A DNA stretch of 64,000 bases, taken from contig NZ_CP048810.1 of NCBI RefSeq assembly GCF_013347965.1, positions 6,666,361 to 6,730,360 of the forward strand. The letters run 5' to 3'. Made by a program: the position numbers and the translations under genes. Positions 42,553 through 51,099 of the stretch are shown piece by piece. The notes beneath the pieces are model-generated. The model had not been told where the DNA came from, did not search any database, and saw nothing but the letters and a program-made list of their open reading frames with translations. Positions within the stretch are counted from its first letter, which is position 1; every line of letters starts with the position of its first letter. Source of the DNA: Pseudomonas bijieensis (GTDB lineage Bacteria; Pseudomonadota; Gammaproteobacteria; Pseudomonadales; Pseudomonadaceae).

Positions 42553-43539
42553 TCATCGGCTTTGTCTGGGATGGCTGCGGTGTTTCTTCTCTGTCGCTGT
42601 CTGCCGCTGTCTGGCGAATTCCAATAAGGTCGCAATAAACGTCCGCGTCGGCTCTGACAGGGGTTCATCCTTGCGAGTGATAACCCCGTAATCCTGAGAT
42701 TCAACTTTGAAGGGGGTGTCGAGGATTTGCAGTTGGCCATTTTGCAGGTGCGACTGGACCATGGACTCGGGGAGCATGGCGAGCATTGGTCCAGACTGCA
42801 GCAACTGCAGGAAGGTTTGCATGGAAATTGTCTCCACCGTGTTGGTGGGCGGAACGATCTTGAACTTCGTGAAAGCACGCTCCATGCGTTGTCGGATCGG
42901 CGTATTGAAGGGATACATGACCCATGGCCATTCGCTGAGTGCTTCAGTGGGCACCACTTCAAGTTGGCACAGCGGATGTGCGCTGTTCGCGACGAGACAA
43001 AAGGGTTCAGGCCCCAGCGGCGTAAATTCGAAAGGCTGACAATCCTCATCCGTGAAGCGGGCGATGATCAAATCGAGTTTTTTTTGTTCGAGCATTTCCA
43101 GCAGATGGTTGCTGGTTTGTTCGATCACCTCGATAGAAAGCAGAGGGCGCTCCCGCTTTATGCTGGCGATGGCTTCAGGCAACACCACTGATGTCGCGGC
43201 GAAAATGGTGCCGATTTTCAAATGACCATGCCCGCCTCTTCGCAGCTTGTTGACTTGGTCGACGAACGATTCGGTGTCTTCCAGGGTAATACGCGCATAA
43301 CGAGCCACGAACTCCCCTAGTTCAGTCAGCACCAGGTTGCGCGTCTGGCGCTCGAACAGTGGGAAACCCAAGAGTACTTCCAGATCGCGAAGCAATTTAC
43401 TGATGGCCGGTTGCGTAACATTCATGTGTTCTGCGGTCGTGTGCATATTGCGGGTCTTGGCCAAGCTATTGACCAGTACCAAATGTTTGATCTTCAGCCA
43501 TCGGGTGACACTGCCAAAAGTAATTTGATCGTTTTCCAT
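42553..43539 (-). CDS. LysR-family transcriptional regulator (GbpR-like)
   Basis: This 328-residue LysR regulator has a DNA-binding region at about residues 14-75 (HLVLVNSLAKTRNMHTTAEHMNVTQPAISKLL) and an effector domain from about 105. The start at 43539 gives the typical GbpR/GalR opening MENDQITFGSVTRWLKIKHL. Such regulators control sugar and sugar-acid genes. It lies upstream of the dehydratase on the same strand and is divergent from the FAH-fold gene at 43660, so it may control both. Confidence 0.9.
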   Translation of the reverse strand: MENDQITFGSVTRWLKIKHLVLVNSLAKTRNMHTTAEHMNVTQPAISKLLRDLEVLLGFPLFERQTRNLVLTELGEFVARYARITLEDTESFVDQVNKLRRGGHGHLKIGTIFAATSVVLPEAIASIKRERPLLSIEVIEQTSNHLLEMLEQKKLDLIIARFTDEDCQPFEFTPLGPEPFCLVANSAHPLCQLEVVPTEALSEWPWVMYPFNTPIRQRMERAFTKFKIVPPTNTVETISMQTFLQLLQSGPMLAMLPESMVQSHLQNGQLQILDTPFKVESQDYGVITRKDEPLSEPTRTFIATLLEFARQRQTATEKKHRSHPRQSR

Positions 43540-43659
43540 TGGATAAGGCCTTGTCTGTCGATAACGAAACAGCATTGATTAGTGAGATTCTTTCATTGGG
43601 ATTCGCACGGGCGGTCCATTAGCTTTGCGGCTCTGATGGCTGACTGATCTGGAAGCTCT

Positions 43660-44838
43660 ATGGCGAACTTGAAACTGACGCGCGAAAACACCCTGCCAGT
43701 GGATGGCTTGGCCGGAACACTGATCGGCCGTGCCTGGATCCCGGGTGCGATTGCAGGACCCTCGCCGGTAGTGCTGCGCGAGGACGGTGTGTTTGATCTT
43801 TCTGAAACCTTTTCGACAATAAGCGAACTGCTGGAACACACCTCGCCGTTGTTGGCAGTTCGTCAGGCGTCTGGCAGGTACATAGGGACTGTCGAGGCGT
43901 TGCTTGGAAACACCGGCAGCCATGCCGATCCCGGCAAGGCATCGCTGTTGCCCCCAGCAGATCTGCAAGTCATCAAGGCGGCCGGGGTAACGTTCGCCTC
44001 TAGCATGATCGAGCGGGTCATCGAGGAGCAGGCCCGAGGCGATGCCGCCAAAGCGGAAAGTGTTCGCCGCTTGGTGCAAGAGGCAATCGGCGATAACTTG
44101 CGGGCAATCAAGCCAGGCTCGCCAGACGCGATGCGCCTCAAGGCGGTGCTGATCAAGCAGGGTATGTGGTCGCAATACCTGGAGGTCGGTATCGGCCCGG
44201 ATGCGGAGATTTTCACTAAGGCACCGGTTCTGGCCGCAGTGGGCAGCGGCAGTGAAATCGGAATTCATCACAAGTCTGAATGGAACAACCCGGAACCGGA
44301 AATCGTGCTGGCGGTGAACAGTCGAGGCCAAGTGCATGGCGTCACCTTGGGCAATGACGTCAACTTGCGTGATTTCGAAGGCCGCAGTGCACTGCTGTTG
44401 AGCAAGGCCAAGGACAACAATGCGTCCTGTGCGATCGGCCCATTTATTCGTCTGTTCGATGAAGCGTTTACGCTCGATGACGTGCGCAATTGCGTCGTGG
44501 ATCTTCGGGTTCAGGGCGACGACGGCTTCATCCTTAAAGGCAGCAGCTCCATGGCGCTGATCAGCCGTGACCCGTTGGATCTCGTGGCCCAGACGATCGG
44601 CGGCGATCACCAATACCCTGATGGCTTCATGCTGTTTCTCGGGACATTGTTTGCGCCTACCCAGGATCGTGAGGAGCCGGGAAGCGGCTTTACGCATAAG
44701 CAGGGTGATGAGGTCAGCATCGGGAGCCCGTTGCTGGGTACATTGCGCAACGCAGTCACCTACAGCCATGAGGCTGCGCCCTGGACTTTCGGCTTGCGAG
44801 CAATGATGCACAATCTTGCTGCCCGCGGACTGCTGTAG
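43660..44838 (+). CDS. FAH-fold 2-keto-3-deoxy acid dehydratase (XylX-like)
   Basis: This 392-residue fumarylacetoacetate-hydrolase-superfamily protein is longer than simple FAH members. It has the metal-site pattern GIHHKSEWNNPEPEIVL near 205-221, VTLGNDVNLRDFEGRSALLL near 228 and later KGSSSMALISRDP. This long form matches enzymes of the Weimberg-type routes that dehydrate 2-keto-3-deoxypentonates to 2,5-dioxopentanoate. Here its product would be the substrate of the dehydrogenase at 39241-40821. It is divergent from the LysR gene. Function is a good inference, not proven. Confidence 0.8.
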   Translation: MANLKLTRENTLPVDGLAGTLIGRAWIPGAIAGPSPVVLREDGVFDLSETFSTISELLEHTSPLLAVRQASGRYIGTVEALLGNTGSHADPGKASLLPPADLQVIKAAGVTFASSMIERVIEEQARGDAAKAESVRRLVQEAIGDNLRAIKPGSPDAMRLKAVLIKQGMWSQYLEVGIGPDAEIFTKAPVLAAVGSGSEIGIHHKSEWNNPEPEIVLAVNSRGQVHGVTLGNDVNLRDFEGRSALLLSKAKDNNASCAIGPFIRLFDEAFTLDDVRNCVVDLRVQGDDGFILKGSSSMALISRDPLDLVAQTIGGDHQYPDGFMLFLGTLFAPTQDREEPGSGFTHKQGDEVSIGSPLLGTLRNAVTYSHEAAPWTFGLRAMMHNLAARGLL

Positions 44839-45046
44839 GTAAGGCGGGAGGGGGAGATGCATTGGGTGTTCTTCCGCAAAAGATTGGACATACGCAGGCT
44901 CATTTCTATTGATGAAAAGAGCCGAACCCGTTTCATATCGGTCGGGCGTCCCTGCTTCCTGGAGATGCCTGCGGGTCCCACCCTGTCTCGATAAGGTCAG
45001 CCAGATACAAGCGGGTTTGACTTATCGGATGGCGCCTGCATATTAT

Positions 45047-45061
45047 TGGAACGTCGTTCCA
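45047..45061. promoter_or_regulatory. Palindromic IclR-type operator
   Basis: TGGAACG-T-CGTTCCA is a perfect 7-bp-arm palindrome 56 bp before the IclR start. A near match stands before the MFS operon at 38859-38874. IclR regulators commonly bind GGAAC-N3-GTTCC-type sites, so the adjacent IclR protein is the natural candidate. Confidence 0.65.
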
Positions 45062-45116
45062 GTACGAACAATGTTGCTCACATTCACCTCATTGTCAAAG
45101 ATAAGTCGAGAAAAAT

Positions 45117-45923
45117 ATGAGAGTCGTTAAAGGTGCTGTTGACCGCTGCCTGGAGGCTATCGAGCTGCTGGCACGTGAAGCTCGCTGGATGCGGATGTCC
45201 GATATCGCCGCTGAGTTGGGCTTGGAAAAGGGGCCCGCTCATCGAGTGCTTGCTCAGTTGGTCGAGCAAGGATGGGCAGAGCAGGATGAAGCCACCTCGC
45301 AGTACCGCTTGACGCTGAAGCTGGCGCTGTTGGGGCAGCGCTATTTGCATGGAATTGGTTTGCCTGAGTTGGTCCAGCCGATCCTTGAGCAAGTGGCTGT
45401 TCAGTGCCAGGAGTTGGTACGGCTGACGGTGGTCAACGAGGGCACCTTGTCCTGGCTGTCTTCGGCCCAAGGCGCCGCGCCGGGGCTCATGTATTCGCCG
45501 GCCATGGATAAACCGATCAATCTCTACGCCACCGCCAATGGCAAAGCCTGGTTGGCATCAATGCCCGATGAACTGGCCATTGAGCATGCGTTGCGTAGCG
45601 GATTGGGGAAAGCTGACGCCGGGATGGGGCAGGGACCGAAAGCGATCAACAGCATCGAAGGCTTGTTGGCCGAACTGGCGCTGACCCGCAAGCGCGGGTA
45701 TGGCTTGGTCATCGAAGAAGCCGAAGCGGGTGTCTGGGCGATTGCCGTACCGGTCAAGCTGGTTCCGTCTGGTGCTGTGGTCGGTACGATGAGTATCGCC
45801 GGCCCGGTCTTGCGCATGCAGCCTGAACGTTATGACGAATTGCATGCTCTGCTGGAAGATGCAGCCAACAAGCTGGGTACGGTTTGGCCGCGCCAGAGCA
45901 ACGTGCATTCGGAGAGCGTATGA
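45117..45923 (+). CDS. IclR-family transcriptional regulator 1
   Basis: This 268-residue IclR regulator has an N-terminal winged helix (KGAVDRCLEAIELLAREARWMRMSDIAAELGLEKGPAHRVLAQL, about residues 5-48) and an effector domain with TANGKAWLASM and the late RGYGLVIEEAEAGVWAIAVPV. It overlaps the next FAH-type gene by ATGA, so it is cotranscribed with the genes it probably controls. A perfect palindrome lies in its promoter. Confidence 0.92.
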   Translation: MRVVKGAVDRCLEAIELLAREARWMRMSDIAAELGLEKGPAHRVLAQLVEQGWAEQDEATSQYRLTLKLALLGQRYLHGIGLPELVQPILEQVAVQCQELVRLTVVNEGTLSWLSSAQGAAPGLMYSPAMDKPINLYATANGKAWLASMPDELAIEHALRSGLGKADAGMGQGPKAINSIEGLLAELALTRKRGYGLVIEEAEAGVWAIAVPVKLVPSGAVVGTMSIAGPVLRMQPERYDELHALLEDAANKLGTVWPRQSNVHSESV

Positions 45924-46720
45924 GCCAGCTCGCACCTGCATGGACCGAGGCGGGGGCAGGGCTGGAAGTCGCGGCTGCCGCTTTGGTTCGTGCACGGCTG
46001 GAGGGTGTCCGGCTGGGATCCTTGCCAGGCCCGAACCCGCCAAGCAGCCTCGCACAAGGTTTTGCCATTCAGCAGCACGTGGGGCCATTGGCTGGAAAAA
46101 CCGTCGGGGGATGGAAGTGTGCATTACCCCCGGCTGGCAAGTGGATCGTAGCCCCGATCTACAGCGACAGCATTGTAAAAGGCGAGCGTTACCGACTGGC
46201 CGCCGACGCCGATAAGGCGCGCATCGAGCCTGAACTGGCGTGCGTCCTGGCCCATGATTTGCCGGCTCGTGCCGAGCCTTATACAGCTGGAGAGATTGCT
46301 GCTGCGATCAGTGACGTGCACTTGGCACTGGAAGTGATCGACTGCCGTTACACCGATCCACACTCATTGCCGTTCGAGCAACTGCTCGCCGATGGTCTAT
46401 TCAATCACGGCCTGGTACTCGGGGCGCCAATCACGCTGTCGAACCCCGCCAGCATGCCCTCTGCGCTGGATATCACCCTGAGTGATGCAACGGCTGAGCT
46501 TGTGAATATCAAGGGCCGCCATCCGGACGGGGATCCGCTGTTGCCGATCGTATGGCTGGCCAATTTTCTGTCTACACAAGGGATAGGGCTGCAAGCAGGG
46601 CAGGTGGTTATCACCGGGTCCTATGCAGGTGTTCTCGATGTGCCCGTCAATCAGCCACTGCATGTTCGGTTCGGCGAAGCAGGCTCATTGTCTGTCCATT
46701 TCTCAACGCTGGAGGAGTAA
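45920..46720 (+). CDS. 2-keto-4-pentenoate hydratase-like protein (FAH fold)
   Basis: This 266-residue protein is of the MhpD/HpcG hydratase group within the FAH superfamily. It shows VGGWKCALPPAG near residue 60, ARIEPELACVLAHDLP with the metal-binding glutamates near 105, and ALEVIDCRYTDPHSLPFEQLLAD near 145. Such enzymes hydrate 2-keto-4-pentenoate-type acids or decarboxylate related keto acids. The start at 45920 overlaps the regulator stop. It is 3 bp from the next FAH-fold gene. Substrate unknown. Confidence 0.84.
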   Translation: MSQLAPAWTEAGAGLEVAAAALVRARLEGVRLGSLPGPNPPSSLAQGFAIQQHVGPLAGKTVGGWKCALPPAGKWIVAPIYSDSIVKGERYRLAADADKARIEPELACVLAHDLPARAEPYTAGEIAAAISDVHLALEVIDCRYTDPHSLPFEQLLADGLFNHGLVLGAPITLSNPASMPSALDITLSDATAELVNIKGRHPDGDPLLPIVWLANFLSTQGIGLQAGQVVITGSYAGVLDVPVNQPLHVRFGEAGSLSVHFSTLEE

Positions 46721-46723
46721 CAA

Positions 46724-47617
46724 ATGCGCTTAGTTCGTTTTGGTTTACCGGGGCAGGAACAGCCGGGAGTTTTGGATTCGCAAGGGATCGTTCGAGACCT
46801 TTCGGGCATTGTCGATGACATCGATGCGTCGGCCCTGAGCCCCACAGTGCTTGAAAAACTGCGTGCTGTTGACGTTGAAAAGCTGCCGGTGGTGGCGCCT
46901 GGCACACGTCTTGGTCCATGCGTAGGCAACGTACCGAACCTGATTTGCATCGGTCTGAACTACTCCGATCACGCAGCTGAAACGGATACGCCTATCCCGA
47001 GCCAACCGGTGGTATTCAACAAGCACACCGCATCCATCAGCGGACCCAACGACCCGGTGATTTTACCGACGGGTGCCCAGAAGCTTGATTGGGAAGTCGA
47101 GCTGGCCATCGTCATCGGTACGCCCGCCTGGCAGATCGATGAGTCGCGGGCTTTGGAACACATCGCCGGTTATTGCCTGGCCAATGATGTTTCCGAGCGG
47201 GCTTATCAGCTTGAGTACGAAGGCCAGTGGACCAAGGGGAAAAGCGGCTTTTCTTTCGCACCTCTGGGACCTTGGTTGGTCACCCGTGACGAAATTGCCG
47301 ATCCGCAGGCACTTGACCTCTGGCTCGATGTGAATGGCAAACGTCTCCAGACCGGCAATACCCGTACGATGATTTTCAGCGTTGCACATATTGTCGCGTA
47401 CCTCAGTCGCTTCATGCCGCTAATGCCGGGTGACGTCATCATTACCGGTACGCCACCCGGTGTAGGGCTCGGGCAGAAACCACCGGTATTTCTCAAGGCG
47501 GGTGACACCATGCGTGTCGGCGGCCAAGGGCTGGGTGAGCAATTTCAGACCGTGGTTCCTTACGTTGCTGAAATGGGCGCTGCGTGGGTCGCCGGTCGCC
47601 ATCCCAACGTTGACTGA
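46724..47617 (+). CDS. FAH-family hydrolase (2,4-diketo acid hydrolase/ureidoglycolate lyase-like)
   Basis: This 297-residue protein has a short N-terminal domain and the FAH core: LICIGLNYSDHAAETDTPIP near 73, KLDWEVELAIVIG with the metal ligands near 119, LANDVSERAYQ, and DVIITGTPPGVGLGQKPP near 240. Proteins of this group hydrolyse acylpyruvates or 2,4-diketo-3-deoxy sugar acids (as in the oxidative L-fucose and L-rhamnose routes) or are annotated as ureidoglycolate lyases. With a second and third FAH-fold enzyme beside it, a keto-sugar-acid route is likely. Confidence 0.86.
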   Translation: MRLVRFGLPGQEQPGVLDSQGIVRDLSGIVDDIDASALSPTVLEKLRAVDVEKLPVVAPGTRLGPCVGNVPNLICIGLNYSDHAAETDTPIPSQPVVFNKHTASISGPNDPVILPTGAQKLDWEVELAIVIGTPAWQIDESRALEHIAGYCLANDVSERAYQLEYEGQWTKGKSGFSFAPLGPWLVTRDEIADPQALDLWLDVNGKRLQTGNTRTMIFSVAHIVAYLSRFMPLMPGDVIITGTPPGVGLGQKPPVFLKAGDTMRVGGQGLGEQFQTVVPYVAEMGAAWVAGRHPNVD

Positions 47618-47638
47618 CTATCGCTAGAGGAAAACGCT

Positions 47639-48334
47639 ATGAGCTTTGCAGGAACAGGAGTAGTCGCGATCTGGCACGATCTTTTGCCCGAAGCGCGGGA
47701 CGAGTTCTATGAGTGGCATAACCGTGAACACATGCCTGAGCGGGCCGGGATTCCGGGTTTTTTGCGGGGGCGTCGATACATCGCTTTGGATGCAGGGCCT
47801 ACCTACTTCAACCTCTATGAGGCGGATACGGTGCAGGTGCTGGGCGGGCAGGATTATCTATCGCGTCTCAACAGTCCGACGGCGTGGACCCAACAGTCGG
47901 TGAAGTCCTATCGCAACGTCGCGCGATCCATTTGCGAGGTCACTTACACCAGCGGTGTGGGGCAGGGCGCGTATTTGTTAACGGTCCGTTTCGATGTTGT
48001 CGAAGGGCAACATAAATCGGTATCAGACGCATTGCGCCAACGCGTACTTCCTCCCCTCGCAGATAAACAGGGAATTACCGGCGTGCACTTGTGTGTGGCT
48101 GATGAAGCCGTGAGCAAGGTTGAAACCGCAGAGAAAAAGGCCCGCGCCGAGGGGACGCAAATACCGGCCTGGATCGTCATGATCGAAGGTTGTGCGCCTG
48201 ACTATGTCCGTGTCGCCGGCGAGTCTTTTGTAGCGGAGCTGCAACGGCTGTTGGAGGGGCAATCGATGGGGCCGGAAACCACGCTTTATCAATTGGAATA
48301 CACACGTTGCAAAACGCCGGGGAGTGCAGGTTGA
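47639..48334 (+). CDS. Conserved dimeric alpha/beta-barrel protein (EthD/DUF4286-like)
   Basis: This 231-residue protein has two ferredoxin-like repeats of the dimeric alpha/beta-barrel kind. The first opens VVAIWHDLLPEARDEFYEWHNREHMPERAGIPGFLRGRRY, cut here into two adjacent motifs (residues 9-48), a pattern typical of EthD and DUF4286 proteins. The function is not known; relatives lie next to FAH-fold hydrolases and dehydratases of acid catabolism. It follows the hydrolase by 21 bp and ends the IclR operon. Confidence 0.75.
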   Translation: MSFAGTGVVAIWHDLLPEARDEFYEWHNREHMPERAGIPGFLRGRRYIALDAGPTYFNLYEADTVQVLGGQDYLSRLNSPTAWTQQSVKSYRNVARSICEVTYTSGVGQGAYLLTVRFDVVEGQHKSVSDALRQRVLPPLADKQGITGVHLCVADEAVSKVETAEKKARAEGTQIPAWIVMIEGCAPDYVRVAGESFVAELQRLLEGQSMGPETTLYQLEYTRCKTPGSAG

Positions 48335-48620
48335 TCGCCGAGCGCTCGAGTACGTTTTAACTTTCAGTCGTAATTCTCAGGCAGTTTCCCACGAGCGTGT
48401 CATTACAGGCATTGAGTTCGGCTCGCGTCTGCGCACGCTCGGATTTTGTTTGAGGTGAATATCAACCCATTATCAAGTTACTCAATAAAGGGCTAATACA
48501 AGACAGATAGTGTTCCCAGCAGTGGCTCGGAAGTTAGTTCTTCGAGCGGCCTGTGCATAGGTTGAATGAAGAGCTAAAAATCGCAACAAAAACAATAATA
48601 ATTCATTGTGAGAAATTATC
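48335..48620. other. Intergenic region before the porin gene
   Basis: These 286 bases between the EthD-like gene and the porin gene become AT-rich towards the porin start, as expected for a promoter. No gene or clear repeat was found. Confidence 0.6.
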
Positions 48621-49901
48621 ATGCGCTACCCTGTTATTTCCCGCAGCGTGCCTGCACATCACTCTCTGATCCGTCTGACTCTTGCGGTCTGCGCGGGTTC
48701 GTCAGCGGCTGTTCAAGCCGATCAGAATAGCGGTTTTGTCGATGGCGCCAAGGCCACCCTCAATTTGCGCAATGCTTACATCAATCGTAACTTCACCAAC
48801 CCGAACGCTGCCCAAGGTAAAGCCGAGGAATGGACCCAGAACTTCATTCTCGACGCCAAGTCCGGTTTCACCCAGGGCGTGGTCGGTTTTGGTGTGGATG
48901 TGCTGGGCACGTACTCGGTCAAGCTCGACGGCGGCCGTGGCACTGCGGGCACACAATTGCTGCCCGTGCATGATGACGGTCGTCCGGCCGACGATTTCGG
49001 TCGCCTCGGCGTCGCCCTCAAGGCCAAAGTGTCGAAGACCGAACTGAAGGTCGGTGAATGGATGCCAGTGCTGCCAATCCTGCGCTCCGACGATGGCCGC
49101 TCCCTGCCGCAAACCTTCCGCGGTGGCCAGGTGACCTCCACCGAGATCAACGGCCTGACGCTGTACGGCGGTCAATTCCGCGCCAACAGCCCGCGCAACG
49201 ACGCGAGCATGGAAGACATGTCCATGAACGGCCGCGGCGCCTTCACCTCCGACCGCTTCAACTTCGGCGGCGGCGAATATGCCTTCAACGACAAGCGCAC
49301 TCAGGTTGGCGTCTGGTATGCGGAACTGTCCGACATCTACCAGCAGCAGTATTTCAACCTGACCCACAGCCAACCCATCGGTGACTGGACCCTGGGCGCC
49401 AACCTCGGCTACTTCATCGGCAAGGAAGACGGCAGCGCGCTGGCCGGCGACCTGGACAACAAGACCGCGTTCGCCATGCTCTCGGCCAAATACGGTGGCA
49501 ACACCTTCTACGTCGGCCTGCAGAAAGTCGGCGGCGATGATGCCTGGATGCGCGTGAATGGCACCAGTGGCGGCACCCTGGCCAACGACAGCTACAACTC
49601 CAGCTACGACAACGCCAAGGAAAAATCCTGGCAACTGCGCCATGACTTCAACTTTGCTGCCGTCGGCGTGCCGGGCCTGACATTAATGAACCGATATATC
49701 AGCGGTGATAATGTCCATACAGGTTCGATTACCGATGGCAAAGAATGGGGCCGAGAATCGGAACTGGCCTATGTGGTGCAGTCCGGCGCGCTGAAAAATC
49801 TCAGCGTTAGATGGCGAAATTCGAGTATTCGCAGGGATTTCAGTACCAATGAGTTTGATGAGAACCGAATCTTTATTAATTACCCCATCTCGCTGCTATA
49901 A
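48621..49901 (+). CDS. OprD-family outer-membrane porin
   Basis: This 426-residue porin has a signal peptide ending SAAVQA-DQ. The mature start is GFVDGAKATLNLRNAYINRNF, the standard OprD opening, followed by EEWTQNFILDAKSGFTQG, LKVGEWMPVLPILRSDDGRSLPQTFRGG, and the terminal RDFSTNEFDENRIFINYPISLL. OprD/Opd porins pass basic amino acids or small carboxylic acids. At the end of an acid-catabolism cluster it probably admits the growth substrate. A 286-bp upstream gap suggests its own promoter. A GC-rich hairpin follows the stop. Confidence 0.93.
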   Translation: MRYPVISRSVPAHHSLIRLTLAVCAGSSAAVQADQNSGFVDGAKATLNLRNAYINRNFTNPNAAQGKAEEWTQNFILDAKSGFTQGVVGFGVDVLGTYSVKLDGGRGTAGTQLLPVHDDGRPADDFGRLGVALKAKVSKTELKVGEWMPVLPILRSDDGRSLPQTFRGGQVTSTEINGLTLYGGQFRANSPRNDASMEDMSMNGRGAFTSDRFNFGGGEYAFNDKRTQVGVWYAELSDIYQQQYFNLTHSQPIGDWTLGANLGYFIGKEDGSALAGDLDNKTAFAMLSAKYGGNTFYVGLQKVGGDDAWMRVNGTSGGTLANDSYNSSYDNAKEKSWQLRHDFNFAAVGVPGLTLMNRYISGDNVHTGSITDGKEWGRESELAYVVQSGALKNLSVRWRNSSIRRDFSTNEFDENRIFINYPISLL

Positions 49902-49932
49902 AGCGTTTTTCGATCGCACTTCTTGATCGGTA

Positions 49933-49953
49933 GGCGGCGTTCAGTACGCCGCC
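49933..49953. terminator. Hairpin after the porin gene
   Basis: GGCGGCGT and ACGCCGCC pair over 8 bp around TCAGT, 32 bp after the porin stop. A strong T-run is missing. Confidence 0.5.
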
Positions 49954-50167
49954 GCTGTTCTAAAAATCTCCGGTTTTCATGAGCGCTGGTTCTAATAATC
50001 TCTGGGCCAGCGCCAAGGCCTCTTCTTCAGTAGCTGTCGGGCTGTTGCCGGCGTTCGCGTTCGCAGGTTTCGGTGCCACAGGTCCTTGGCCGACGGGCTA
50101 CACAGAACGTTTGACCAAACTTCAAGTGGCTAATTAGAGTGGGTAGCCGTACGAGCGGCCTACTGCC

Positions 50168-50809
50168 ATGGAAACCCAAATGAGCGACTTACCCCTGCTG
50201 CTAGCCTTCATCGCTGCTGCGTCAGTGCTCACTGTTACCCCCGGCGTGGACACTGCCATGGTTCTTCGCGCTACAGCGACCGGTGGTCGACGCTCGGCGT
50301 TGATGGCCTCTATCGGTATTGCGCTCGGGTGCCTGGTGTGGGGAGCGGCGGTGTCACTGGGGCTCGGCGCCCTGTTGCAAGCTTCGGAGTGGGCTTACCT
50401 AGTGCTGAAAATTGTCGGCGCAGCTTATCTCGTTTGGTTGGGTATCAAACTGCTGCTGCGACCTAGGACAACTCTGCAAGGGCAGGGGAACGAGAACATG
50501 GCTGTCACTGCACGTGACGCCTTTATCCGCGGTTTATTGACTAACCTGCTGAACCCCAAAATAGGCGTCTTCTACGTCACTTTTCTCCCCCAGTTCGTCC
50601 CGAGTGGTTCGAGCGTTGCCAGCTATTCATTCTTCCTTGCAGCGTTACACGTGCTGTTGACGCTGGCCTGGTTCGGCATTCTGGTAGCGGCTACGGTGCC
50701 GTTGAGCCGTTTCCTGAAGCGGCCGGCGGCCCTGAAGGCACTTGATCGGCTCACGGGCGGTGTTTTTGTCGCATTTGGGCTCAAACTCGCTGTTTCCAAT
50801 CCTGCTTGA
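50168..50809 (+). CDS. LysE/RhtB-family exporter
   Basis: This 213-residue inner-membrane exporter has six hydrophobic segments and the LysE hallmark TPGVDTAMVLRATATGGRRSALMASIGIALG near residues 24-54 (two adjacent motifs), plus NPKIGVFYVTFLPQFV near 120-135. It expels amino acids or homoserine lactone-like compounds. It may start at 50168 or at the ATG four codons later; neither has a clear Shine-Dalgarno. It stands alone, with no operon partner seen. Confidence 0.88.
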   Translation: METQMSDLPLLLAFIAAASVLTVTPGVDTAMVLRATATGGRRSALMASIGIALGCLVWGAAVSLGLGALLQASEWAYLVLKIVGAAYLVWLGIKLLLRPRTTLQGQGNENMAVTARDAFIRGLLTNLLNPKIGVFYVTFLPQFVPSGSSVASYSFFLAALHVLLTLAWFGILVAATVPLSRFLKRPAALKALDRLTGGVFVAFGLKLAVSNPA

Positions 50810-50874
50810 GCCGAATGCCGCATTGCCAATAGCCAGTTCACGCATGCGGATTCAAAGAGCCGGCAGTTTCTGCG

Positions 50875-51099
50875 TCAGCGGTTGGGCCTTTGGCGTGCGG
50901 TGCGAACCAGCATCGGGCCGAACACCGCCAGCAGGCCCAGCAGAATGAGCGGGAAGTACATCAGCGACTCCAGGCCAAAGCGCCCCACGATAATTGTGAT
51001 CGCGGCGTGCCCCATGAGCATCCCTGAAAAGCCGATGCCGTTAACGATGCCGATCACGACCCGCATGCCCGCATTCAGGCTGTCGCAAAAGTAGATCGG
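50875..51099 (-). pseudogene. C-terminal remnant of an MFS transporter
   Basis: The 74 residues from just after the IclR stop, PIYFCDSLNAGMRVVIGIVN onward, read as the last two helices and tail of a major-facilitator protein (GMLMGHAAITIIVGRFG and LILLGLLAVFGPML, then basic RTARQRPNR). Nothing of the other ten helices remains. The fragment is in frame with the IclR stop codon immediately upstream, so a deletion probably removed the rest of an MFS gene once adjacent to this regulator. Confidence 0.65.

Noticed and set aside
43579..44862. 427-residue minus-strand open frame
   Set aside because: It mirrors the XylX-like FAH gene, which has clear metal-site motifs.
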